DNA of 64,000 nucleotides from Alloactinosynnema sp. L-07 (GTDB taxonomy: Bacteria; Actinomycetota; Actinomycetes; Mycobacteriales; Pseudonocardiaceae). This document shows positions 1-8,501 of the stretch, piece after piece (the stretch's first letter is position 1; each line of letters starts with the position of its first letter). Where the stretch lies: contig NZ_LN850107.1 in assembly GCF_900070365.1 (NCBI RefSeq), positions 3,596,001-3,660,000 of the forward strand, read 5' to 3'. A model generated the notes under the pieces. The model searched no databases. It worked only from the letters and a program-made list of their open reading frames with translations, and was not told the origin of the DNA. The position numbers were made by a program, and so were the translations under genes.

Positions 1-53
1 CACTTGGCACGATTAACCGAGAGTTGTAACGTCACGCGCATGGATGAGACCCG

Positions 54-824
54 ATGACGGTCCACGTCGTACGACACGGCCCCGTCACCGTAGTCGCCCT
101 CGACCGGCCCGAAGCGCGCAACGCCGTTGACGCCGACCATGCCGCGCGGCTGACGGAGGCGTTCGAGGAGTTCGACGCCGATCCCGAGGCCGCGGTCGCG
201 GTGTTGCACGGTCGGGGCGGGCACTTCTGCGCGGGCGCCGACCTCAAGGCGGCAGCCGCGGGCGACCTGAAGGTGGGCGGCCCCGGCGAGGGTCCGGCGG
301 GGATGGGTCCAACGAGGCTCTTGCTCGGCAAGCCGGTCATCGCCGCCGTCGAGGGCTACGCCGTGGCGGGTGGGCTGGAGTTGGCGATCTGGGCTGACCT
401 GCGCGTGGTCGACCCCGGCGCCACGTTCGGCGTCTTCTGCCGTCGGTGGGGAGTCCCGCTGATCGACGGCGGCACGATCCGGCTGCCCCGGCTGATCGGC
501 CAGTCACACGCCCTGGACATGATCCTCACCGGCCGTCCGGTCGGCGCGGAAGAGGCGCGGCGAATGGGGCTGGCCAACCGGATCAGCGCCCCGGGCGCCG
601 CACTCGCCGAAGCCGTCGCGCTCGCTGAGCAACTGGCCGGGTTCCCGCAGACCTGCCTGCGCCGAGACCGGTTGTCGACCCACGAGCAGCACGACCTGTC
701 ACTCACCGAGGCGCTGGCCAACGAGTGGCGGCACGGGCTCGTCTCGCTGGCCAACGACACGCTCGCCGGTGCCGCCCGCTTCGCCGATGGCAAGGGGCGG
801 CACGGCAGCTTCGAGGACCACTAG
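54..824 (+). CDS. Crotonase/enoyl-CoA hydratase family protein
   Basis: A 256-residue single-domain crotonase, the usual length for the family, which hydrates or isomerises acyl-CoA thioesters in the cytoplasm. The oxyanion-hole segments are visible: HFCAGADLKA (about residues 57-66) and GYAVAGGLELAI (about 101-112). The first catalytic glutamate of the enoyl-CoA hydratase pair is kept (E109), but the second, normally in an FGxPE motif, is replaced in FGVFCRRWG (Cys at about 129). A classical hydratase reaction is therefore uncertain and only the family is secure. The ATG at 54 follows a weak purine stretch. The TAG stop lies in the terminal CTAG of the palindromic element that follows. Confidence 0.9.
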   Translation: MTVHVVRHGPVTVVALDRPEARNAVDADHAARLTEAFEEFDADPEAAVAVLHGRGGHFCAGADLKAAAAGDLKVGGPGEGPAGMGPTRLLLGKPVIAAVEGYAVAGGLELAIWADLRVVDPGATFGVFCRRWGVPLIDGGTIRLPRLIGQSHALDMILTGRPVGAEEARRMGLANRISAPGAALAEAVALAEQLAGFPQTCLRRDRLSTHEQHDLSLTEALANEWRHGLVSLANDTLAGAARFADGKGRHGSFEDH

Positions 825-988
825 GGCGTGTCCTGTGGATCATGGTGGGTGGGATTCGTGATCCGCTTGGTTCCTGGGCGTGCCGCGGGGACGGTCGCGT
901 ACTGGTTGTCCGTGGCCGTTCCCGCGGTGCGGCCAGGGGCCGAGCGGGCGCGGATAGCGCCCGCCATGATCCGCAGGACATGCCCTAG
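821..988. repeat. 168-bp palindromic element, copy A
   Basis: An imperfect 168-bp inverted repeat that begins and ends with CTAG (CTAGGGCGTGTCC at the left, GGACATGCCCTAG at the right). A second nested stem (GTTCCTGGGCGTGCCGCGG pairs with sequence at about 920-940) encloses a loop containing GTACTGGTTGTCCGTGG. The same layout and a related loop occur at 21285, 36775 and 44555. It lies between two convergent genes: it contains the stop codon of the crotonase and ends 7 bases before the stop codon of the gene at 996. It could be a non-autonomous mobile element or a structured terminator. Confidence 0.75.
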
Positions 989-995
989 CCTTAGC

Positions 996-2303
996 TCAGC
1001 CCGCGATCCGGCCGGAGAAGGACACCGAGGGCCTGCACCGGCCCGTGGCCGGTTCGGGAGCACCGGGCAGGGCGCAGTTGACCGCGACCTTGAGCTGTTG
1101 GCCCGGCGCGAACGTCAGCGGCTCCAGGTAGTGGTAGTCGACGTCGCGGAAGTTGTTCAGGCCGAACTCCAGCAGAACCTGGTCGCCGCGCAGGATCCGC
1201 AGCGTGCCGGAGTCGCCACGCGGATTCTGCAGGACGATGTCGGTGACCACCAGGGTCTTGCCCTCGGGCAGCGGGTCGCTGGTGAACTCGTCGAAGTCGG
1301 ACAGGTTCGAGGTGGCAACGGGGTCGGTGGTGATGCGGAAGTCGAACGCCTGGCCGCGAGCGAGGTCGACCCCGCCGGGGCCGGTGACCGGGCCGGGCAG
1401 GTTGGCCGCGGCGACCGCGCCCCCTTCGCTGACCTTCTTCTCCGCCTCCGCGGCCCGTTCCTCGGCCTTCGCGGCCTTGGCCTCGGCGGCGTCTGCCTTG
1501 TCGGTGAGCTTCTGCTGTTCGGCCTTGACGACCTGCTCGGCGGTGTCCCGCGCGGCCGACACCAAGGTCGGCTTGAGCACCGTGAACCACAGCGTCACCG
1601 CGATGATCGCCAAGGCGAGCAACGCCAGCAGCGCGGGCAGCAGCCACTTCGGCAGCAACTGCTGCTGCACCACGGTGCCGTTCGCGGTGATCGGGGCGGC
1701 CTCGCCGGTCAACGCCGTGACCTGGAACGGGTGGCGGCGCTCCTGGCCGCGCAGGAACCGGTCGTGCGGGCGGGCGCGCAGGCGCAGGAACGCCGAGGTG
1801 CCGGGCTCGATGGTCAGCTGCGTGTGGTCGATGTCGAGTTTGAGCTCGTCCTCGGGATCCTCGGCCTGCATCTCGACGGCGATCGGGTAGTTGCCCGCGT
1901 TGTCGACCACCAGCTCATGCCGAGCCGCCCGCCTGCACTTCGACGTCTTGGGCACCAGCTCGACCTGCAGGTCGGTGAACGGCTCGACCTGAACCGTGCC
2001 TTCCTCGACCCTCGACTGGGACGCTTCCTCCCTGGAAAGCACGCGCACGCCGAAGGGCACCACGCCAGCGCGGACCGTGGAGTCCCTCGGCGGGGCGAAG
2101 GTCACGGTGACCTGTCCTTCGGTGCCCGGCATCAGGTTGATCACGTCCGGCTCGACCGTGGACCACTCGACGGCCTCGCCGACGACATCCACGGTGAACT
2201 GGTCGACCAGCGTGCCCGAGTTGCGGATCTGCACCGTGGAGCTGACCGTCGCGCCAGCGGCGACGGACAGCTCTTTTCCGGCCAGCGACGTGGTGGCTCC
2301 CAT
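996..2303 (-). CDS. Membrane protein with N-terminal Ig-like region, eCIS-linked
   Basis: A 435-residue protein of unknown function. Residues 1-215 are beta-rich, resembling two Ig-like or MSP-type domains (GATVSSTVQIRNSGTLVDQF and a similar second unit near 125-175). One transmembrane helix lies at about 219-241 (LLPALLALLALAIIAVTLWF). An alanine/glutamate/lysine-rich coiled coil follows at about 250-292, then a C-terminal beta-rich domain from about 300 to the end. The likely topology is a cytoplasmic N-terminus and an external C-terminus. It sits at the distal edge of the eCIS locus, so a role in holding or gating the particle at the membrane is an inference only. The ATG at 2303 was chosen because the upstream in-frame residues look non-coding. 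Confidence 0.7.
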   Translation of the reverse strand: MGATTSLAGKELSVAAGATVSSTVQIRNSGTLVDQFTVDVVGEAVEWSTVEPDVINLMPGTEGQVTVTFAPPRDSTVRAGVVPFGVRVLSREEASQSRVEEGTVQVEPFTDLQVELVPKTSKCRRAARHELVVDNAGNYPIAVEMQAEDPEDELKLDIDHTQLTIEPGTSAFLRLRARPHDRFLRGQERRHPFQVTALTGEAAPITANGTVVQQQLLPKWLLPALLALLALAIIAVTLWFTVLKPTLVSAARDTAEQVVKAEQQKLTDKADAAEAKAAKAEERAAEAEKKVSEGGAVAAANLPGPVTGPGGVDLARGQAFDFRITTDPVATSNLSDFDEFTSDPLPEGKTLVVTDIVLQNPRGDSGTLRILRGDQVLLEFGLNNFRDVDYHYLEPLTFAPGQQLKVAVNCALPGAPEPATGRCRPSVSFSGRIAG

Positions 2304-2478
2304 GACACGGAGTGTGGGCGGGGCGGCCAGTCGATCACAGGCCGCGAACGGGAGCCTCCCTGGGCAGCAACGTCCGCCCGATCGGGCGGAGGTAGCGGTC
2401 CTGATCGCCACCCGCGCGCCGGGGCCATGGGCGGCCGGATCTCCCTACCGTGGGCGGCAACCGAGCGGAGGTCGTCCT

Positions 2479-5091
2479 GTGCCCGTCTCCCCCGCGCGCC
2501 GCGCCTGCGCCGTCGTGCTCGCCGCCGCGCTCAGCGTGGGCGGGTACGCGCTGTTCCTCGGAAAGGCCAGGGACGCCGCGGCGGCGGTGGCGCCCGGATC
2601 GACGGTCCGCGCGTCGGTCGGCACCGCGGACCAAGAGTCGGCGACCGGTGGCACCGACCAGCAGATCTCCGGGGACGGGCGGTCAGTGGTGTTCTCCAGC
2701 CGGTCCGCCCTGGCCCAGCCGGTCGACCCCCAGACCCGCAACATCTACGTGCGCGACCTGGCGCGGAGCCGGACCGTGCTGATCAGCCGGGGCCAGTTCA
2801 CCTTCCCCAGCCCGCCAAGCACGTCGAGCGCGCCGCCCCCGATCCGGCCCAACCTCCGATCGCGGCCCCTGCTCAGCTTCGCCGCCGCCCAGCAGCAGCC
2901 GGTCCCCGGCGAGACCGCGGCCGACGACGACAGCTTCGACCCGACGATCTCCGGGGACGGCCGCTATGTCGCGTTCACCTCGTGGGCGTCGAACATCGTG
3001 CCCTTCGGCGGGGAGAACCGGATCCTGATCGGCGTCGACCGCGACCCGGACGGCGACGGCGACTTCGACGAGCTCAAGCCGAACACCCAGATGGACCACC
3101 GGTTCTTCGCGATCTCGATCCCGCTGCAGAGCGCGCCGTCGCTGTCCCCCGACCGGATCCGACTGTCGGCCGACGCCAGCCGCGCCGTCTGGCAGGAACG
3201 CGCGGTCGGCGAAGGCTTCCGCATCGTCGGCAAGACCGCGCTGCTGCGCTCGACGACAGGGCAGATCGGCACTCCGTTCACCGCCGAGTTCCTGGCGACC
3301 GGGCTGGAGGGCTCCGTCGCCACCGCGCGGCACCAGGTGGAGCCCGCCATCGCCGCCGACGGCCGGTTCGTGGTCACCTCGTCGGAGTACTCGATGCCGA
3401 CCGGAGCCAGGTTCAGCGCCATCGTGCGCCACGAACTGGCCACCGGGATCAACCGGCGGGTCGACCTGGATGCGAACGGCACACCGGTGGCGGCAGACGA
3501 GATCGACGTGTTCAATCCCGCGATCTCCGGTGACGGCTCGGTGATCGCGTTCGTGGCCGAGAGCACTGAGGCCTACCAGCCGAATGTGTATGTGGTGCGG
3601 CCCGACGTGCCGTCTTCGGAGATCGTGTCCCGCGATGTGGCGGGGGCGCCGGTCAACGGCAACCTGCCGGGACTGTCCGCCGACGGGCGCTACCTCGCCT
3701 TCGCCACCGACGCGCTCGGCGTGCACGACGGCATCGATGGTCTGATCCGCGACGGCTACGACAGCAGCTGCATCTTGCCGGAAAACGACCTGACGCTGAC
3801 GAACCGCGCGCTCGCCATTCCGCCCGTCGAGGCAGCGCGTGAGGACCGCACGGCGTGTCAGGTCGTGGTCCGCGACCTGGTGGCGGACCGAGAACGCGCG
3901 GCGGCCGGACTGCCCAGACTGCCCGCCGCGCTGGCGTCGGTGTCCTCCGACGAGGCGTGCGCCGACGACGGTGTGGCGTGTGCGGGCAACGACGACAGCC
4001 CCAATAGCACCGGGTCGACCCCGCCGTCATTGACCGCCGATGGCCGGATCGTCGCCTTCGACTCGCGCGCCGACGACCTGATCTCCCCCGACGACAACGA
4101 GTCGATCGACACGTTCGTACACACCTTCGAGCCTTCGATCGCGGGTGACCCCGTCCAGTTCGGCACGGTCACCATCGGCACCACGGTCAGCCGGACCGCG
4201 ACCGTACGGCACGTCGGGTTCGGCCCGCTGCCGGTCGAAGAGGTCACCATCACCGGCCCCGGCGCGGGCGACTACCAACTCGGTCCGGGCACCTGCGTCG
4301 GCACGGTCCTGCACCTGGGCGGCAGCTGCCTGTCCTCGGTCCGGTTCACCCCGACCGACGACGGCGCCCGCCCGGCGACGCTGCGGGTCCGGGTGCGGGG
4401 CAACCGAGTGTTCACTGTGGACCTGATCGGCACCGGCACCCCCACCCCGACCGTGCCGGAGAACGCGGAACTGTCCGCGGGCCCGGACCCGGCCGACTTC
4501 GGATCACGGCTGCTGCTGTCGGCCGGACCGGGGATCGACGTGCGCATCGGCAACGCGGGCGGCTCCCCCATGACGATCAGCGCGATCGCCTTGCCGTCCC
4601 CGGACTTCGCGGTGAACCCCGCAGGCTGCCTCGGCGTGCCGGTGCCTCCTGGCGGAAGCTGTGTGGTGACGGTCACCTACTCCCCCCAGGGCCCAGCACT
4701 CCCGGTTGACCGCGCCGCCGCCCTGACCATCACCAGCAACGCCCCCGGCGGCCCACACCTGGTCGCGGTGCGCGGCCAGGCGGTACAACCGGTACTCGAC
4801 GTCAACCCCGGCGTGATCGCCCCGGGCCGGGTGAGCACGGCGACCGGAATCGGCTTCCCCCCTGGCCGCACGGTGACACTCGGCTTCACCACCGCGGTCG
4901 GCGGCGCGACAGCGACAACCGATGCGAACGGCAAGTTCACCGTGCAGCTGCTGGTGTTCCCGAAGGCGTCGGTCGGGCAGCGGACTGTGGTGGCCACAGT
5001 GGACGGCGCGACCCCGGTGATCGCCGCCGACAAACCGCTGCTGGTGGTCATCAACACGGTCAGCCCAGCGGAGTTCGTCGGCCGCGGCTAG
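2479..5091 (+). CDS. Secreted beta-propeller (PD40) protein with choice-of-anchor D domains
   Basis: An 870-residue exported protein. The GTG at 2479 follows a good ribosome site (GGAGG at 2467-2471). An N-terminal hydrophobic segment (about residues 9-27) serves as signal peptide or anchor. At least six TolB/PD40-type blades are visible by their D-G-R-x-V-x-F-x-S pattern, for example ISGDGRSVVFSS, ISGDGRYVAFTS, IAADGRFVVTSS and LSADGRYLAFAT. From about residue 555 come two choice-of-anchor D/ASH-like beta domains (FGTVTIGTTVSRTATVRHVG; FGSRLLLSAGPGIDVRIGNA), then a further beta domain. No catalytic residues were seen, so binding of a surface partner is the likeliest role. It runs convergently with the next gene and overlaps its stop by 4 bases. 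Confidence 0.8.
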   Translation: MPVSPARRACAVVLAAALSVGGYALFLGKARDAAAAVAPGSTVRASVGTADQESATGGTDQQISGDGRSVVFSSRSALAQPVDPQTRNIYVRDLARSRTVLISRGQFTFPSPPSTSSAPPPIRPNLRSRPLLSFAAAQQQPVPGETAADDDSFDPTISGDGRYVAFTSWASNIVPFGGENRILIGVDRDPDGDGDFDELKPNTQMDHRFFAISIPLQSAPSLSPDRIRLSADASRAVWQERAVGEGFRIVGKTALLRSTTGQIGTPFTAEFLATGLEGSVATARHQVEPAIAADGRFVVTSSEYSMPTGARFSAIVRHELATGINRRVDLDANGTPVAADEIDVFNPAISGDGSVIAFVAESTEAYQPNVYVVRPDVPSSEIVSRDVAGAPVNGNLPGLSADGRYLAFATDALGVHDGIDGLIRDGYDSSCILPENDLTLTNRALAIPPVEAAREDRTACQVVVRDLVADRERAAAGLPRLPAALASVSSDEACADDGVACAGNDDSPNSTGSTPPSLTADGRIVAFDSRADDLISPDDNESIDTFVHTFEPSIAGDPVQFGTVTIGTTVSRTATVRHVGFGPLPVEEVTITGPGAGDYQLGPGTCVGTVLHLGGSCLSSVRFTPTDDGARPATLRVRVRGNRVFTVDLIGTGTPTPTVPENAELSAGPDPADFGSRLLLSAGPGIDVRIGNAGGSPMTISAIALPSPDFAVNPAGCLGVPVPPGGSCVVTVTYSPQGPALPVDRAAALTITSNAPGGPHLVAVRGQAVQPVLDVNPGVIAPGRVSTATGIGFPPGRTVTLGFTTAVGGATATTDANGKFTVQLLVFPKASVGQRTVVATVDGATPVIAADKPLLVVINTVSPAEFVGRG

Positions 5092-5570
5092 AGGCAGGCG
5101 ACCAGGCCGTCGAGGATTCCGACGAACTCAGCGGCCGGGATCGCCACCGCGAAGACGGCTTCCGCGTGCTCGGGATGCTCGCGCAAATGTGCCTCCCGCC
5201 AGAACTGGAATGTCAGCACCAACTCGTCGCCGTCGCGGAACACGAAGGTCCTCAGGTTGTCGGTCGTCGGTCCCCAGTGGAAGATCCAAAACCGCTCCCT
5301 GAAGAGCTCTTCCTCCTCCGTAGTCGCGGCAGCGAGCCGCCGGTGAGCGGCCGCCGGGGACAAGTCTGCGAATGGCTGCGGCTTCCCGTACCCCGCGCTC
5401 ACCTCAGCAGCGGTCTGCCGAACAGCATGACGAAACCGCGGAACGTACGCCGCGTTGTCGTCGCAGGTCAGCCACTGGTCGGCGGCCCAAAGGTCCACCC
5501 GACGCAGCCCGCCGACCCACTCGCCGACCTCGGCGGCGAACCTACGCTTGTCCCCAAGAAGTGTCGACAC
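5088..5570 (-). CDS. Hypothetical protein, 160 residues
   Basis: A soluble 160-residue protein that I do not recognise. It is rich in aromatic residues in its second half (FRERFWIFHWGPTTDNLRTFVFRDGDELVLTFQFWR), suggesting a beta-sheet fold, and has no signal peptide or membrane helix. It starts just downstream of the flavin-binding gene on the same strand (3 bases after its stop), so the two are probably co-transcribed. The stop overlaps the convergent propeller gene. Codon use is normal for the window. Confidence 0.7.
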   Translation of the reverse strand: MSTLLGDKRRFAAEVGEWVGGLRRVDLWAADQWLTCDDNAAYVPRFRHAVRQTAAEVSAGYGKPQPFADLSPAAAHRRLAAATTEEEELFRERFWIFHWGPTTDNLRTFVFRDGDELVLTFQFWREAHLREHPEHAEAVFAVAIPAAEFVGILDGLVACL

Positions 5571-5573
5571 GCA

Positions 5574-6155
5574 CTAGTCCGGTCGAGCGGGCAGCGGCAG
5601 CGGCAGGGCGGGGAGTCCGTCGAGGCTCACCCCGACGTAGTCCTTCGACTCACAGTAAGCGGCGAACTCGGGGTCGGTCTTGCGGCCGAAGTACTCCGCG
5701 TGCAGAGTGCGGTCGGCCTGGTAGTCCATGAGCGGCACCGCGAATCCGCAGCTGTCGCTGATCCGCTCGGCCGTGACCACGATCACCGCCCGCGCCGACG
5801 GACTGCCGCCGTCCGGGAAGCGGCCGACCAGGTCGGGCCAGCGCGGGTCGTCCCGGAAAACGGGCTCGCCGCGCCCGTGGACGCGCACGATCGTCGGCGG
5901 GCCGTCGAACGAGCACCACATCAGGGTGATCCGGCCGTTCTCCCGCAGGTGGGCGATGGTCTCGGCGCCGCTGCCGCCGAAGTCGACGTAGGCGAACGTG
6001 CGCTCGTCAAGCACGCCGAACGAGCCCGCGCGCCCCTTGGGCGAGAGGTTGACGTGCCCGTCGCCGGTCAGTGGCGCGGTGGCGACGAAGAACACGGGTT
6101 GCCGCTCGATGAACTCGCGCAGCCTGCCGTCGATCCGCTCATAAGTCTTCCCCAT
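5574..6155 (-). CDS. Pyridoxamine 5'-phosphate oxidase-related FMN-binding protein
   Basis: A 193-residue protein of the split-barrel flavin-binding family. The N-terminal barrel strands are recognisable (FIERQPVFFVATAPLTGDGHVNLSPKG, then FAYVDFGGSGAETIAHLRENGRITLMW), as is the typical HGRGEPV strand. The family binds FMN or F420 and includes oxidases and reductases; the substrate cannot be read from the sequence. It lies between the eCIS membrane gene and an unknown gene, probably as an unrelated passenger, 13 bases from the end of the eCIS zinc-ribbon gene. Confidence 0.85.
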   Translation of the reverse strand: MGKTYERIDGRLREFIERQPVFFVATAPLTGDGHVNLSPKGRAGSFGVLDERTFAYVDFGGSGAETIAHLRENGRITLMWCSFDGPPTIVRVHGRGEPVFRDDPRWPDLVGRFPDGGSPSARAVIVVTAERISDSCGFAVPLMDYQADRTLHAEYFGRKTDPEFAAYCESKDYVGVSLDGLPALPLPLPARPD

Positions 6156-6168
6156 ACCGGCAGCGTAG

Positions 6169-7965
6169 CTAGTCCGCCTTCTGGAACAGCTCGATCTCGC
6201 TCAACGCCACATCCTGGCCCTTCACCGAGCGGAACAGGCCGACGACGTGGATCTCGACGCTGGTGGCGCCGTCGCCGTTGGCGATCTCGACCTCCTGGGG
6301 GTCGGGGTGGTCCTTGAGGTCCACGTCGGCCGTGCGGCCGGTGGAGAACACGAAGTGCAGCCGCTGTGGCCGGTGCCAGCCCTGAATGTCGTCCTTGTTC
6401 CCGTTGCGGACGAGGGCACGCGCGATGGAGACCTCGCGATCGAACTTCAGGACGAGCGTGGGCTCCGGCCCGACGCCGGGAGCCGCCCAGAACGTGTTGG
6501 ATTTGCCGTCGAAGACAAGTTGGCCGGGGTGGTCGGGGAGTTGGCTGGTCGCGGCGATCTCGACCGGCGACACCGGCTCGTACTGCTGGAAGATGATCTT
6601 CTCGACCCCGGCCTTGACCGCCAGCGCGCGCTCGTTGACCCAGCCGCGGAACTGGCCGGACACGCCGTAGATGATCCCCAGGACCAGCAGGATCACCGCG
6701 AAGATCCGGCGGAGCACCCGGAAGGTCGCCATAAAGGCTTCCTTCGCCTTGGACTGGCCGCGCCTGCTGCCCTTGGGCCGGTCCCCCGACTTGCGCACCT
6801 TGGCCCCGCGCCGGGGGATGAACCGCTTCCACCACGGCCGCTTGACCACCTCGGCCTCGGCCAAGGAGGCACCGCATCGGCTGCAGAACTTGCGGGTGTC
6901 GGCGTTGCCCTCACCGCAGTCGCCGCAGATGAGGTCGCCGGGCTTGAGTTTGCGCGTCGGCGGCCGCTTCTTGGGCGGCGCGGCCTTCTTGGGCTCCTGC
7001 GGCAACTGCGCGTCGGGTTGACCGGTGCCTGGGGTGACCGGGATGACGAGGTTGCTCGCCGCGGCCGTGTCGACGGCGGCCTCGACCCCGTTGGGCGATG
7101 GCGGCTCCGGCGGCGCGGGCGGTTTCGCGACGGGAAGCGGGGGCGCGGGCGGCTTCGGCGCACTCACGGCCGGAAGCGGCGGCGCAGGCGGTCTCGGCCC
7201 ACCACCGGCAGGCGGTACCTGCACCCCACCAGGCGGCGGTGGAATCGGAGCACCACCCGGTGGAGACGGCGGCGCGGGCGGCTTCGGCACACTCACGGCG
7301 GGTAGCGGTGGCGCGGGCGGCTTGGGCGCACCACCAGGGGGAGGCGGCGGCGCAGGTGGTCTCGGTGCACCACCGGCGGGCGGTGCCTGCACGCCACCAG
7401 GCGGTGGGCTGGGGGCGCTACCAGGCGGCGCGGGCGGCTTGGGCGCACCACCGGCAGGCGGCGGCGCGGGTGGTGGCTGCACGCCACCGGGCGGCGGCGG
7501 TGGTTTCGGAGCGCCACCTGGCGGAGGCGGCGGCGCTGGCGGCTTGGGCGCACCACCGGGCGGGGGCGGCGGCTTCGGCGCACCTCCCGGCGGGGGCGGC
7601 GGCTTCGGCGCGCCACCGGGCGGGGGCGGCGGCGCCCCTGGCGGCTTCGGCGGCCCAGGCGGGCCGGGGCGAGCGGGGGCCGCGGGCGCACCGGGGCGGC
7701 CGGGCAGGCCTGGCGCCCCCGGCGCTCCCGGCATCCCCGGTTTCGGGGTGACCGGCACCGGCGCCCGGTCCCCCACGTCCAGGTACAGCGCCGACTGCAA
7801 CCGCGCCAGGAATCCCTTCTTCGGCGCCTCTTCCTCTTCCTCATCGACCACCGGCGCGGGCGGCGGGGCCAGCTTCTCCCCCGTCCACTCCAGGAACCCT
7901 CCGCACTTGCCGCAAAAGGTGTCCCGGTCCCCGTTGTGGTAGCCGCAGCTCTTGCAGACGATCAC
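6169..7965 (-). CDS. eCIS-associated zinc-ribbon, collagen-like, discoidin-like membrane protein
   Basis: A 598-residue modular protein. Order: zinc ribbon (CKSCGYHNGDRDTFCGKCG, about residues 4-22), an acidic and basic patch, a long Pro/Gly repeat (about 60-310, with GAPKPPPPPG-type units and a short collagen-like GAPGAPGLPGRPG stretch), a second zinc ribbon (about 347-366), a basic segment, one transmembrane helix (about 422-439), and a C-terminal discoidin/F5-8C-like domain (GQLVFDGKSNTFWAAPG, about 480) ending at the C-terminus. The ribbons would be cytoplasmic and the discoidin-like domain outside. The GTG start overlaps the stop of the tail gene as GTGA with GGAGG upstream, which ties it to the eCIS operon. 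A tether between particle and membrane is an inference. Confidence 0.8.
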   Translation of the reverse strand: MIVCKSCGYHNGDRDTFCGKCGGFLEWTGEKLAPPPAPVVDEEEEEAPKKGFLARLQSALYLDVGDRAPVPVTPKPGMPGAPGAPGLPGRPGAPAAPARPGPPGPPKPPGAPPPPPGGAPKPPPPPGGAPKPPPPPGGAPKPPAPPPPPGGAPKPPPPPGGVQPPPAPPPAGGAPKPPAPPGSAPSPPPGGVQAPPAGGAPRPPAPPPPPGGAPKPPAPPLPAVSVPKPPAPPSPPGGAPIPPPPGGVQVPPAGGGPRPPAPPLPAVSAPKPPAPPLPVAKPPAPPEPPSPNGVEAAVDTAAASNLVIPVTPGTGQPDAQLPQEPKKAAPPKKRPPTRKLKPGDLICGDCGEGNADTRKFCSRCGASLAEAEVVKRPWWKRFIPRRGAKVRKSGDRPKGSRRGQSKAKEAFMATFRVLRRIFAVILLVLGIIYGVSGQFRGWVNERALAVKAGVEKIIFQQYEPVSPVEIAATSQLPDHPGQLVFDGKSNTFWAAPGVGPEPTLVLKFDREVSIARALVRNGNKDDIQGWHRPQRLHFVFSTGRTADVDLKDHPDPQEVEIANGDGATSVEIHVVGLFRSVKGQDVALSEIELFQKAD

Positions 7966-8501
7966 CGGCCGCCCACCTCCACTCTGTGCACCACGTGTGC
8001 CGGTTTGGCCGCCGCCACCGCGGCCTCGACCAGGTCGAGTGGCGCGGCCGACGGGTCGTCCACCAGTACCCGCACCGCCAAGCGCGGGCTGGCCTCGCCG
8101 GGCAGGTCGGCGGCCGGGTCGCGAGACGCGGCGACGCCGCCGCTGTCGGCGATCTGGACGTCGCCGCCGGTCAGGACCTCCAGGTTGGCGCGCAGGCCCG
8201 CCACGGTGCCGCGCATCCGGTACATCTCCACCGCCGTGCCGACCACGGCGCGGCGCCGTTCGATCGGCCAGCCCTCGTCGAGTTCGATGCCGACCCACGA
8301 CGACAGCCACTCCAGGAAGTCCTCCGGCGCCAGCAGCGGGTCGAAGTACTCGACCAGACAGTCCAAAGTGGCCAGTACCGGGGCCAGCACGTCGTCGAAG
8401 CCGCCGACGAAGCGCTCGGTGAACGGGTCCTCCTGGTAGACCGCGGGCAGCATCTCCAGCAGCGGCACGGCCGTGGCCAGGCCGGGAAGCAGGCCGCGCA
8501 T
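7962..8501 (-). CDS. eCIS baseplate protein, phage tail protein I-like (Afp12/TIGR02242 type)
   Basis: A 179-residue protein resembling the TIGR02242 tail proteins that follow baseplate J in contractile systems. The N-terminal signature is clear (LPAVYQEDPFTERFVGGFDDVLAPVLATLDCLVEYFDP) and is followed by PEDFLEWLSSWVGIELDEGW and the RRAVVGTAVEMYRMRGTVAGL segment characteristic of this family. It would form part of the baseplate wedge. The start overlaps the stop of the baseplate J gene by one base (TGATG) and its own stop overlaps the next start, so translation is coupled through this part of the operon. Confidence 0.88.
   Translation of the reverse strand: MRGLLPGLATAVPLLEMLPAVYQEDPFTERFVGGFDDVLAPVLATLDCLVEYFDPLLAPEDFLEWLSSWVGIELDEGWPIERRRAVVGTAVEMYRMRGTVAGLRANLEVLTGGDVQIADSGGVAASRDPAADLPGEASPRLAVRVLVDDPSAAPLDLVEAAVAAAKPAHVVHRVEVGGR

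Noticed and set aside
828..3533. A 901-codon open frame on the plus strand
   Set aside because: It runs antisense to the Ig-like membrane protein and then out of frame through the propeller gene, with Arg/Asp/Gly-rich composition typical of shadow frames in high-GC DNA.
7025..7942. Glycine-rich plus-strand frames and apparent tandem DNA repeats
   Set aside because: They are the complement of the Pro/Gly spacer of the zinc-ribbon protein; spacing is irregular and there are no CRISPR-like repeat-spacer units.
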